Assembly: GCA_910588495.1 (NCBI GenBank)
Contig: CAJUPU010000003.1
Coordinates: 62,001-126,000 of the forward strand
Length of the DNA: 64,000 bases
Direction: 5' to 3'
From: an uncultured Oscillospiraceae bacterium
GTDB taxonomy: Bacteria; Bacillota; Clostridia; Oscillospirales; Oscillospiraceae
Part shown: piece after piece, positions 8,924 to 16,635 of the stretch
Layout: every line of letters begins with the position of its first letter
Position numbering within the stretch: position 1 is the stretch's first letter
Translations under genes and position numbers: made by a program
Notes under the pieces: model-generated
What the model was told of the DNA's origin: nothing
The model's input: only the letters and a program-made list of their open reading frames with translations
Databases searched by the model: none

Positions 8924-9139
8924 TTACCGCTTATCGACGATGGAGATCTCCCGGTGGATGTCCATCACCTTGGCGTTGTATTTGGCTATCTTATCGATGA
9001 TCTCCTCCGTGCTCTCACGGACGAGGTAGAAGTCGTGGTTCATCATGACGATCTTGGACTCGGGGATGCTCTCGATATACTCGATCTGCAGGTGGTTGAC
9101 CAGGAATTTCTCGTGGTTGCGCTTTGTCAAAACGATCAT
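8924..9139 (-). CDS. flbD: FlbD/SwrD-family flagellar protein
   Basis: This 71-residue protein matches the small FlbD/SwrD family found after flgE in Firmicute flagellar operons. SwrD of Bacillus subtilis raises motor torque. The pattern MIVLTKRNHEKFLVN then IEYIESIPESKIVMMN and EIIDKIAKY is typical. The ATG at 9139 follows AAGGAGG by 8 bp and is preferred over an in-frame codon 27 bp upstream. Its position just before the stator genes motAB fits a role in stator performance, but that is inference. Confidence 0.92.
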   Translation of the reverse strand: MIVLTKRNHEKFLVNHLQIEYIESIPESKIVMMNHDFYLVRESTEEIIDKIAKYNAKVMDIHREISIVDKR

Positions 9140-9227
9140 GGTGTAAACCTCCTTTTGCCTATCCATAGGACTACAGGGGGATAGCCCGGGGAGAGATCGG
9201 CTCTCCCCGGGCCGGTTCAGCGTCTGT

Positions 9228-10424
9228 TTAGCGCTTCATGTTGACCAGTTCCTCCAGCATGGAGTCGGTCACGGTGATGATTCGGGTGTTGGCCTGATAG
9301 CCGCGCTGGGTGAGGATCATCTGGGAGATCTCCTGGGCCAGGTCGGTCTTGGACATCTCCAGGCCGTTCTGGAGCACCCGGGTCTTGCCGCCGGTGCGCA
9401 GGCGGCACACGTCGGCGATGTCGGCGGCGGGATCGTTGCCGTTGCCGCCGCCCGGGGTGTTCGCGTCCTGGCGCAGGGACTGGTTCATATAGCTCACCTT
9501 CGTGCCCCAGATGCTCTCGCCCGCGCCGCCCAGCAGGGAGATGGACAGGCCGCCGGAGCCCTCGCCCGCCTGGTAGTAGTTGTCGCCCAGGTTGGTGACG
9601 CCGTTGGGGTTGCGCACCTGGCCCACGGCGATGATGCCGATGGTCACCAGCTCGCCGGTGTCCTCGCAGGTGCCGGTGATCACGCCGGTGTTCTTGTCGA
9701 TGGTGATGCCCTTGAAGCTGGCCTTGGGATAGGGCTCGATCACCTTCTGGGTGGCGTTGCCGCCGGTGACCTCCACCTCATGCCCCGCGTCGCCCAGGTA
9801 GCCGTCGGGAAGGCCGGTCTCGTCCTTTTTCGTGCTGGGCCAGACCAGCTCCACGGTGGTCTCGCCGTCCTTAGTGGTCCGGTTGACGCCGGGGTAGCGG
9901 ATGGGCACCAGCTGGTCGCTGAAGATGGGTTCGCCGGTATCCTCGTCGTAGCCGGTGCACTGGAAGCCGTAGACGCACATGCCGTCGTCCTCTTTGGCCA
10001 GGTAGCCGTCGGCACCGAAGGTGAAGTCGCCCACCCGGGTCAGGGTCATGCCGTTGAGCACGCTCTGGTCGCCGCCGGTGCCGTCGAACTGCTGGGCGGT
10101 GGTCTTGTCGCCCAGCACGAAGAAGCCCGCGCCGTCCAGCATCAGGTCGGTGGCCATGCCGGTGACGGCGTAGTTGCCCGTGCTCATGTCGATGCCTACG
10201 CTGCCCATGGTGGCGCCGTAGCCGATCTGGGAGGGGTTGGCGCCGCCCAGCACGGTGGTGCCGTCGGAGCCGCCGCTCAGGGTGGTGTACAGGGAGGTCT
10301 TGAACACGGAGCGGGCGGCTTTATAGCCGTAGGTGTTCACGTTCGCCACGTTGTTGCCGATGACGTTCAGGTTCTGCATGTGAGTGCGCAGGCCAGCGAT
10401 GGCCGCATACATTGCACCAGTCAT
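9228..10424 (-). CDS. flgE: Flagellar hook protein FlgE
   Basis: FlgE builds the flexible hook. The 398-residue product starts with the conserved MYAAIAGLRTHMQ..NVIGNNVANVNTYGYK axial-protein signature (about residues 5-36) and ends with the matching helix LAQEISQMILTQRGYQANTR. Between them lie the FlgE central domains. The ATG at 10424 is chosen because it begins the conserved signature; the AAAGGAG upstream is 13 bp away, rather far. Length is usual for a Firmicute hook protein. A hook-basal body FlgF/FlgG identity is less likely given the length and the position after flgD. Confidence 0.94.
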   Translation of the reverse strand: MTGAMYAAIAGLRTHMQNLNVIGNNVANVNTYGYKAARSVFKTSLYTTLSGGSDGTTVLGGANPSQIGYGATMGSVGIDMSTGNYAVTGMATDLMLDGAGFFVLGDKTTAQQFDGTGGDQSVLNGMTLTRVGDFTFGADGYLAKEDDGMCVYGFQCTGYDEDTGEPIFSDQLVPIRYPGVNRTTKDGETTVELVWPSTKKDETGLPDGYLGDAGHEVEVTGGNATQKVIEPYPKASFKGITIDKNTGVITGTCEDTGELVTIGIIAVGQVRNPNGVTNLGDNYYQAGEGSGGLSISLLGGAGESIWGTKVSYMNQSLRQDANTPGGGNGNDPAADIADVCRLRTGGKTRVLQNGLEMSKTDLAQEISQMILTQRGYQANTRIITVTDSMLEELVNMKR

Positions 10425-10533
10425 GGTTAGATGATAGCTCCTTTCGGTTTGGCGCCGTCCGGCCCGCGTCGATCGGACGCGGGCCGAAGGCATCCGAAGA
10501 TCGGTCCTGCCTTTGCCCTAATTTGATATTGTA

Positions 10534-10917
10534 TTACAGGAACACGGCGCCGTCAATATTGGTGAAGATATTTTCCTTCATTTCCTCTTGGGTGATGGCT
10601 GTGATGACCTTGGCGCTGGGCACGTTGATGATGAAGGCTTTCTCGGTGTCCATGGCCAGGATGTTGGTGGCCCCTTTGGCCTGTGCCCGGATGACGCTGC
10701 CCGCCAGCTGGTCCATCAAGTCCGGCGTGACCTCGATCCCCCGCTCCTGCGCCCGGCTGATGGCGTGCTTGGAGAACGCCACGCCCTGGGCGGGCTGTTC
10801 GTTCTTGGCCAGCTCCTGCTGGAGCATGGCGCCGAAGCCGCCTCCCGCCTGCGAACGCTGTGGTATCCGGGCCTGCGGCGCTTCCCTGCGCTGGACTCCT
10901 GATACGCGCTGGATCAT
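10534..10917 (-). CDS. Flagellar operon protein (TIGR02530-type), role unknown
   Basis: This 127-residue protein belongs to the conserved flagellar-operon family found between flgD and flgE in Firmicutes. Its core FSKHAISRAQERGIEV...GATNILAMD...IINVPSAKVITAI...KENIFTNIDGAVFL is the family pattern, after a variable basic start. There is no signal peptide or membrane segment. A link to hook assembly is assumed from position only. It ends 109 bp before the flgE start. Confidence 0.88.
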   Translation of the reverse strand: MIQRVSGVQRREAPQARIPQRSQAGGGFGAMLQQELAKNEQPAQGVAFSKHAISRAQERGIEVTPDLMDQLAGSVIRAQAKGATNILAMDTEKAFIINVPSAKVITAITQEEMKENIFTNIDGAVFL

Positions 10918-10939
10918 TTCATGTCACCTCTGCTCTTCG

Positions 10940-11569
10940 TCACCCCTCGGCGGGCTTGTTGCCGTCCTCGCCGGGATCGGTGGGGTTATTGTCGCCCTCG
11001 CCGGGTTCCACGGGATCGGTGGGCTTGTTCTCCCCCTCGCCGGGATCCACGGGGCCGGGCTTGTTATCGCCCTCGCCGGAGCCGTCCACCGGAGGGGTAT
11101 CGCCGCCCTCGTCGGGCTTCTTGTCGGGCTCCTCCGGCTCGGGCAGGCGTCCCACGGCCATGATCTGGTTCAGGGCATAGGTCTTGCCGTCGCTGCCGAA
11201 GATGACCTGCTGGCCGTTGTACAAGCCGGTGCCGATGACAGTGATCACCCGCTCCTCCAGCTCGTTGTCGTTGACGATGCCGATGGTGACTTCTTTGCCC
11301 ACCAGGGAGCTGGCGTAGGTCATGATGTTGGTCTCGGTCATGTTGGTGATGGCGGTGACCATCTGCATCTGGACCATCTGGTTCATCATCTCGCTGGTGT
11401 CCATGCTGTCGTCCAGGGTCTGGCTCTGGAGCTGCACGATCATCAGCTTGAGGAAGTCGGTCATGTCCAGCTCGGTGTTGCCCGGCCGGCTGGTGCTGTT
11501 CTGGGCCCAGTTGCCCGCGCCCGTCGCTCTGTTCAAACTGGATACGTCCATGGCGAACTCATTTGCCAT
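10940..11569 (-). CDS. flgD: Hook-cap scaffolding protein FlgD with acidic repeat tail
   Basis: FlgD caps the growing hook and lets FlgE subunits assemble. Of 209 residues, about 33-90 are the conserved FlgD N-terminal domain (DMTDFLKLMIVQLQSQ, EMMNQMVQMQMVTAI) and about 88-140 a small beta domain. Residues 142-209 are a Pro/Gly/Asp/Glu-rich tail built from degenerate units such as PGEGDNKPTDP, where other species have an Ig-like domain or nothing. An AAAGGAG site precedes the ATG by 9 bp. The N-terminal assignment is firm; the tail has no known role. Confidence 0.93.
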   Translation of the reverse strand: MANEFAMDVSSLNRATGAGNWAQNSTSRPGNTELDMTDFLKLMIVQLQSQTLDDSMDTSEMMNQMVQMQMVTAITNMTETNIMTYASSLVGKEVTIGIVNDNELEERVITVIGTGLYNGQQVIFGSDGKTYALNQIMAVGRLPEPEEPDKKPDEGGDTPPVDGSGEGDNKPGPVDPGEGENKPTDPVEPGEGDNNPTDPGEDGNKPAEG

Positions 11570-11589
11570 ACTATGTCGCTCCTTTCCGT

Positions 11590-12702
11590 TCAGATCCCGC
11601 CCTCGTCGGGGATGAGGCCCAGCCGCAGCTGCTGCATGAAGTCCTCGGGGGTGGTGTGCTCGCGCTGCTGGCGGCGGCGGTCCTGCCCGTCCTGGGCGCT
11701 GCCGTTGTGGCCGTCGTAGCTGTGCTGCTGGTTCTGATCCTGCTGGCTCTCCTGCTGGCGCTGGACGCTGACCTCCACGCTCTGCTCGGTGCGGCCGTTG
11801 AGCATCCCCTGAAGGTCGCCCGCGTGGCGCTCCAGAAGGCTGCGGGTGTCGGCGCTGCTGGCGCTGAGGGCCACGCGCAAAACGCCTTCGGCGCTGCGGC
11901 TGATCTCCACCGTCACCTCGCCCAGGTTCTCCGGGGTGAGCTGGATGCGCACCACCGACTCGCCCTTTTGCAGGGCCTGGGCCAGCTGGGCGTCGATCTG
12001 CTGGATGGGATCGGCCTGCTCCATCTCGGGGGCCTCGCCCACCTTGATGGGGGCCGCCTTCACGTCGTGGAAGATCTGCCGGGGGCCCTGGTCCACATCG
12101 ATCAGCTCCACCTGGGTGTCGTCGTCGGTGTCCTGGGGCTTGGCCTCTTCCACCGCCTGCTCCATCGCCTTGCCGGCCTGACGGCCCACGGCCTTCTCCA
12201 AGAGCTGGGCGGGGCTGTGCTCCACGGTGGGGTCGGTGGCCTCCAGCAGGGCGTCGGCCTCGGGGTCGGACACGTCGATCGTCTGGCCCATGCCCTCCAG
12301 CAGTCCCTGGAGCTCCTGGGCCTGATCCTCGTCCAGACCGGCGACGGGGATGAACTGCACGTCGGCGCCCTTCCAGGCGATCACGTACTCCCCGGGCTCG
12401 TAGGTCTGTCCGTCCAGGGTCATTGCGGCGATGCTGGGCTGGGTGATCACGTAGCCCTGTTCCGCCAGCTTCTTCACCTGCTCCAGGGGATCCTCCTCAA
12501 CGGGGGCCTCCTCCTTGCCGGCGGCGGCGTCGGTCTTGGGCTTCTGCTCCACAGGGGCGTCGCTCTTGGCGGGCTGGGACTTCTGGTCCAGCAGCTTCTG
12601 GAAGTCGCTGGCGGCCTTGTCTCCGCCCTTGCCCGCCTTGAGCGCCATGCCCTGGGCGGCCATGGTCTGGAACATCGCCATGACCATGTTTGTCTGTTCC
12701 AT
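11590..12702 (-). CDS. fliK: Hook-length control protein FliK
   Basis: FliK measures hook length and triggers the FlhB specificity switch. The 370-residue product has a long low-complexity, charged N-terminal ruler region and a C-terminal Flg_hook domain at about residues 245-325 with the hallmark VRIQLTPENLGEVTVEI and a following ESxAVRxLL-like helix, ending in a Gln-rich tail. The ATG at 12702 (MEQTNM) follows AAGGAGG by 10 bp. It sits between fliJ and flgD as in Bacillus. Confidence 0.92.
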   Translation of the reverse strand: MEQTNMVMAMFQTMAAQGMALKAGKGGDKAASDFQKLLDQKSQPAKSDAPVEQKPKTDAAAGKEEAPVEEDPLEQVKKLAEQGYVITQPSIAAMTLDGQTYEPGEYVIAWKGADVQFIPVAGLDEDQAQELQGLLEGMGQTIDVSDPEADALLEATDPTVEHSPAQLLEKAVGRQAGKAMEQAVEEAKPQDTDDDTQVELIDVDQGPRQIFHDVKAAPIKVGEAPEMEQADPIQQIDAQLAQALQKGESVVRIQLTPENLGEVTVEISRSAEGVLRVALSASSADTRSLLERHAGDLQGMLNGRTEQSVEVSVQRQQESQQDQNQQHSYDGHNGSAQDGQDRRRQQREHTTPEDFMQQLRLGLIPDEGGI

Positions 12703-12766
12703 TTTTCTTACACCTCCTTCGATGAGATATCTATTTCCAAACGGCGGGAACACGCCGGATTGGACG

Positions 12767-13219
12767 TTACGCTCCGATGCTCGCCCGGGCCCGGGCGGAG
12801 CTGACGAACTCGTCGATCAGCACCTCCTCGCCCTTGGCCACTTCCTTGTTGTAGAGGTCCAGCTTCTTCTCCCTCAGCTTCTCGATGGAGGAGGTGTCGA
12901 TCTTGGCGTCCACCACCTCCTGGCGCTTCTTCTCCTCTTTCCTGCGTAGCTCCTCCAGCCGGTCGGTCTCCCGCTGGATGTCCCGCTCCAGCACCCGAAG
13001 GCCGTTTTGGTAGACCATGGCGTCGGTGATGGTGATGCCCTGCTCCTTTTTCTGGCGGTATTCCCCGTCGCAGTCCCGGTAGTCCTGCCAGGCCCGCTCC
13101 AGCACCGCCTCCTGCTCCCGGACCTGAGCCAGGATCGCGGCGTGCTCGCCCTGAAGGGACTCCAGCACCTGCTGCTTGTAAGAGAGCACCGAATCCAGGG
13201 AGAATTTGAACTTCTTCAT
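12767..13219 (-). CDS. fliJ: Flagellar export protein FliJ
   Basis: FliJ is the coiled-coil stalk of the flagellar export ATPase. The 150-residue product starts with the family motif KKFKFSLDSVLSYKQ and is almost entirely charged heptad helix rich in Glu, Lys and Gln, with no membrane segment. Length matches Bacillus FliJ. It lies 24 bp after fliI, its ATPase partner. Confidence 0.93.
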   Translation of the reverse strand: MKKFKFSLDSVLSYKQQVLESLQGEHAAILAQVREQEAVLERAWQDYRDCDGEYRQKKEQGITITDAMVYQNGLRVLERDIQRETDRLEELRRKEEKKRQEVVDAKIDTSSIEKLREKKLDLYNKEVAKGEEVLIDEFVSSARARASIGA

Positions 13220-13243
13220 CTATCTCTACGCTCCTTGGCGTTT

Positions 13244-14554
13244 TTATTGGAGTATCTTGGCCATCTCGGCCACGCACTGATCGTAGGAGAACGCCTCGTT
13301 CACGTCCTGGGTGAGGAAGTCGTTCACCGCGTCGATCTTGGACATGGCGAAGTCCAGCTTCCGGTTGGTGCCCGGCTTGTAGGCCCCGATGGCCACCAGG
13401 TCCGCGTTCTTCTCATAGACGCTCATGATATCTCGTATGCGGGAGGCCAGCTGTCTGTGCTCCGGGGGGACGATCTCCACCATCAGACGGGAGATGCTGG
13501 CGCTCACGTCGATGGCGGGATAGTGGTTGGAATTGGCCAGCTGGCGGGAGAGGACGATGTGTCCGTCCAAAATTCCCCGCACCGTGTCCGCGATGGGCTC
13601 GTTGGTGTCGTCGCCCTCCACCAGCACGGTGTACACCCCGGTGATGGAGCCCCGGGGAAAATTGCCGCTGCGCTCCAGCAGCTTGGGCATCTCCGCGTAC
13701 ATGGAGGGGGTGTAGCCCCGGCTCACCGGCGGCTCGCCGATGGCCAGGCCGATCTCCCGCTGGGCCATGGCGAAGCGGGTGAGGGAATCCATCATCAGCA
13801 GCACGTCGTAGCCCTGGTCCCGGAAATATTCCGCGATCCCGGTGGCCACGCTGGGGCAGCGCATACGCAGCATGGCTGGCTGGTCGGAGGTGGCCACCAC
13901 CAGGATGGACCGCTTCATGCCCTCGGGGCCCAGGTCCTTCTCCACGAACTCCAGCACCTCTCGTCCGCGCTCGCCCACCAGGGCGATCACGTTGATGTCG
14001 GCGGTGACGTTCTTGGCGATCATGCCCATCAGCGTGGACTTGCCCACGCCGGACCCGGCGAATATGCCGATACGCTGGCCCTTGCCGATGGTGATCATGC
14101 CGTCGATGGCCTTCACCCCGAACTGGATCCGCTCCCGGATGGGGGGGCGCTGGAGGGGGTTTATGTATCCGCCGCCCACGCAGTAGGAGGTCCCTCCCTC
14201 GAAGGGGCCCTTGCCGTCGATGGGCTGGCCCAGGGCGTTGATGATGCGCCCCCGGAGGAACTCCCCCACCTGGAGGGTGAGCTGCCGCCCGGTGTTGCGC
14301 ACGAAATTGCCCGCCGAGATGCCGCTCATGTCCGAGTAGGGCATGAGCAGGATGCGGTCGTTCTTGAAGCCCACCACCTCGGCGGTGACCTGCCCGCCGG
14401 AGTCGCCGTTGTAGATCCGGCAGATGTCGCCCACGGCGGCCCGGCCGCCGCTGGCCTCGATGGACATGCCCACGATGTTCTCGATCTTGCCCGTCAGGCT
14501 GTAGGGCTCCGCGTTATAGACCTGGCGGGTCATCTGTTGAAATACGGAAGGCAT
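13244..14554 (-). CDS. fliI: Flagellar export ATPase FliI
   Basis: FliI is the F1-beta-like ATPase that energises loading of export substrates. The 436-residue product has the Walker A GSGVGKST at about residues 167-174, a Walker B strand in VLLMMDSLTRFAMAQREIGLA and the FliI signature PPVSRGYTPSMYAEMPKLLERSG (given here in parts). The ATG at 14554 is preferred over a GTG at 14566 because GGTGGAG lies 11 bp upstream of the ATG but overlaps the GTG. Length is the usual 435-440. Confidence 0.97.
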   Translation of the reverse strand: MPSVFQQMTRQVYNAEPYSLTGKIENIVGMSIEASGGRAAVGDICRIYNGDSGGQVTAEVVGFKNDRILLMPYSDMSGISAGNFVRNTGRQLTLQVGEFLRGRIINALGQPIDGKGPFEGGTSYCVGGGYINPLQRPPIRERIQFGVKAIDGMITIGKGQRIGIFAGSGVGKSTLMGMIAKNVTADINVIALVGERGREVLEFVEKDLGPEGMKRSILVVATSDQPAMLRMRCPSVATGIAEYFRDQGYDVLLMMDSLTRFAMAQREIGLAIGEPPVSRGYTPSMYAEMPKLLERSGNFPRGSITGVYTVLVEGDDTNEPIADTVRGILDGHIVLSRQLANSNHYPAIDVSASISRLMVEIVPPEHRQLASRIRDIMSVYEKNADLVAIGAYKPGTNRKLDFAMSKIDAVNDFLTQDVNEAFSYDQCVAEMAKILQ

Positions 14555-14627
14555 AGTCTGCTTCACTCCACCGGCCTTGTGTGTGACGGCCCCGTTCCCG
14601 GCCTGGGAGAAGAGGGACCGCTGGATC

Positions 14628-15557
14628 TCAATGGAACAGGTTCATGCCCGACGCGCTGTTGGCGGTGTCCATCAGGATGGTCCGCAGGTTGTCCAGCTGG
14701 GTGGACGCGCTGGCGTCCACGATCTCGTCGGGCATCTCGATGATGCAGGTGCCCGACTCATCGTCGGACATGGGGATGATGCGCACCCGGTCGGACAGGG
14801 CCGACAGGGCGGCGGACAGCGACGCGGGGATCTGGGTGAGCCGCTTGGCGTCGCACTCGGATATATATATGTGGACCCATTCCTTTTTCTTCCGCTTGTC
14901 GATGGCGGTCTGGATCATCCGGCTGATCACGTCGGCGCTGCTCTTCAGGCTGACGCACACCACTTTCTCCGCCACCGCCAGGGCCAGGTCCCGCAGCTCG
15001 TCCACGCTCTGGTCCATCCGCCGGTCCAGGGCCACCCCCGCCTGCTCCATGAAGCGGTGGACCTCCTCCTCCTGGCGCTGGGCCTGCTCCTCCCGGAGGG
15101 CCTTGGACTCCTGGGCGGCCTGGGCCATCCCGGCCACATAGCCCTCCTGGTAGCCCTCCTCCCGGGCCTTGGCAAAGACGCTCTGGGCCTCCCGGTCCGC
15201 GTCGGCCCGGGCCTCCTGGATCAGCCGCTCCGCGTCCCGCCGGGCGTCGGCCAGGATGGCCTCCGCCTGGATCTGGGCGAAGCTGACCGGGTTCTCCTCG
15301 GGCTCAGGCTCCGGCTCCGGTTCGGGCTCCGGTTCCGGCTGGGGCTCAGGCTCATCGGTCACCAGCACATCGAAGCCGCCGGCCCCTTCCTCCCCATCCC
15401 CCTCCGGCTCCTCGTCGAACTCGGGGAACAGGTCTGGGTCAAGGGCGGGGGCCTCCTCCTCGGGCGCCGGCTCCGGCTCCACCACCAGTTCCTCCGCTTT
15501 GGGGAACTGGTAGGGCTCCGCCTTGGCCCGGGAGAACGCTTTGAATATGTTAGGCAA
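14628..15557 (-). CDS. fliH: Flagellar export assembly protein FliH
   Basis: FliH holds FliI at the export gate. The 309-residue product has an acidic, Pro-Glu-repeat N-terminal part (about residues 25-88), then a long coiled coil with GxxxG-like Ala-rich heptads (about 95-180). A globular C-terminal domain binds FliI (EKVVCVSLKSSADVISRMIQ region and MPDEIVDASASTQLDNL). The start is a TTG overlapping the end of fliG by 8 bp with AAAGGA 8 bp upstream. A GTG at 15575 lacks a spaced ribosome binding site. Confidence 0.9.
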   Translation of the reverse strand: MPNIFKAFSRAKAEPYQFPKAEELVVEPEPAPEEEAPALDPDLFPEFDEEPEGDGEEGAGGFDVLVTDEPEPQPEPEPEPEPEPEPEENPVSFAQIQAEAILADARRDAERLIQEARADADREAQSVFAKAREEGYQEGYVAGMAQAAQESKALREEQAQRQEEEVHRFMEQAGVALDRRMDQSVDELRDLALAVAEKVVCVSLKSSADVISRMIQTAIDKRKKKEWVHIYISECDAKRLTQIPASLSAALSALSDRVRIIPMSDDESGTCIIEMPDEIVDASASTQLDNLRTILMDTANSASGMNLFH

Positions 15558-16635
15558 TGATATCGTCCTTTCCACCCTTGGCGATCACGATCTCGTTCTT
15601 CTCCTCCAGGTCGCGGATGATATCCACGATGCGCTGCTGGGCGTCCTCCACGTCCTTCATGCGGACATTGGTGGTGATCTCCAGGTCGTCCCGGATGTTC
15701 TGGGCCATGCGGGTGGACATGTTGGACAGCAGCTTTTTGGCGACCTCCTCGTTGGCGGCCTTGAGGGCCAGCACCAGGTCTCTGGGGTCGCAGTCCCGGA
15801 CGAAGCGCTGCACAGAGCGGTCGTCCATGGTGATGATGTCCTCGAACACGAACATGCGCTTGCGGATCTCGTCGGCCAGCTCCTGGTCGTAGGCGGACAG
15901 GCCGTCGAAGATGTTCTTCTCGCTGGTGCGGTCCAGATTGTTCATCACATCGGCCACATAGTCGATGCCGCCCACCTTCACGTTGGCGCTGGTGACGATG
16001 TTGGAGAACTTCTTCCGCATCTCCGCCTCGATGATCTTGACGGCGATGGGGGACACGCTCTCGATCTTGGCCATGCTCTCCACCACATGGATCTGCTTTT
16101 GCTGCTCCAGCCGGGAGATGACCGACGCGGCCTTGTCCGGCTCCACATAGGACAGCACCAGGGAGATGGTCTGGGGCCGCTCGTTCTGCAAGGCGGAGAA
16201 CAAAGACGCCTCGTCCGCCTTTTCCATGAAGGAGAAGGAGCGGTTCTGCAGGGACTTGGTCACCTTGCCCAGCAGCTCCTCCGCCGCCTGGGGGCCGTAT
16301 GCCTTTTCCAGCACCGTCCGGGCGTATTCCAGCCCGCCCTCGGTGACCGCCCGGTTGGTGCGGCACAGCTGGTAGAACTCGTACAGGATCGCCTCGGTCT
16401 GCTCGGAGCCCAGGAAGCCCATCTTGGCGACCTCCAGGGTGAGCTGCTCCACGTCCTCCGGCTCCATATGCTTGTACAAGGCGGAGGCCCGCTCCACGCC
16501 CAGGGCGATGATGACGGTGGCCGCCCGCTGGGCGCCGGTGAGGGGGACTTCGTTTTCCAGCTTCTTGCGCCCCGCAGGAGCCTTAGCCTCGGCGGGGGCA
16601 GCCGCCTTCTGTTCGGCCACGGCAGCGTCAGCCAT
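15550..16635 (-). CDS. fliG: Flagellar motor switch protein FliG
   Basis: FliG is the rotor protein that meets the stator and joins the MS ring to the C ring. The 361-residue product has an Ala-rich start, an N-terminal FliF-binding domain (LTGAQRAATVIIALG) and a middle domain in which the family EHPQ appears as ERPQ (NERPQTISLVLSYV). The C-terminal torque helix region is at about 270-350 (FVFEDIITMDDRSVQRFVRD, EVAKKLLSNMSTR). The ATG at 16635 is 9 bp from GGAGG; one at 16644 abuts it. It overlaps fliF by 8 bp. Confidence 0.96.
   Translation of the reverse strand: MADAAVAEQKAAAPAEAKAPAGRKKLENEVPLTGAQRAATVIIALGVERASALYKHMEPEDVEQLTLEVAKMGFLGSEQTEAILYEFYQLCRTNRAVTEGGLEYARTVLEKAYGPQAAEELLGKVTKSLQNRSFSFMEKADEASLFSALQNERPQTISLVLSYVEPDKAASVISRLEQQKQIHVVESMAKIESVSPIAVKIIEAEMRKKFSNIVTSANVKVGGIDYVADVMNNLDRTSEKNIFDGLSAYDQELADEIRKRMFVFEDIITMDDRSVQRFVRDCDPRDLVLALKAANEEVAKKLLSNMSTRMAQNIRDDLEITTNVRMKDVEDAQQRIVDIIRDLEEKNEIVIAKGGKDDIIA

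Noticed and set aside
10425..10493. Longer FlgE start with a 23-residue basic extension
   Set aside because: The extension lacks conservation and a ribosome binding site; hook proteins begin at the axial signature.
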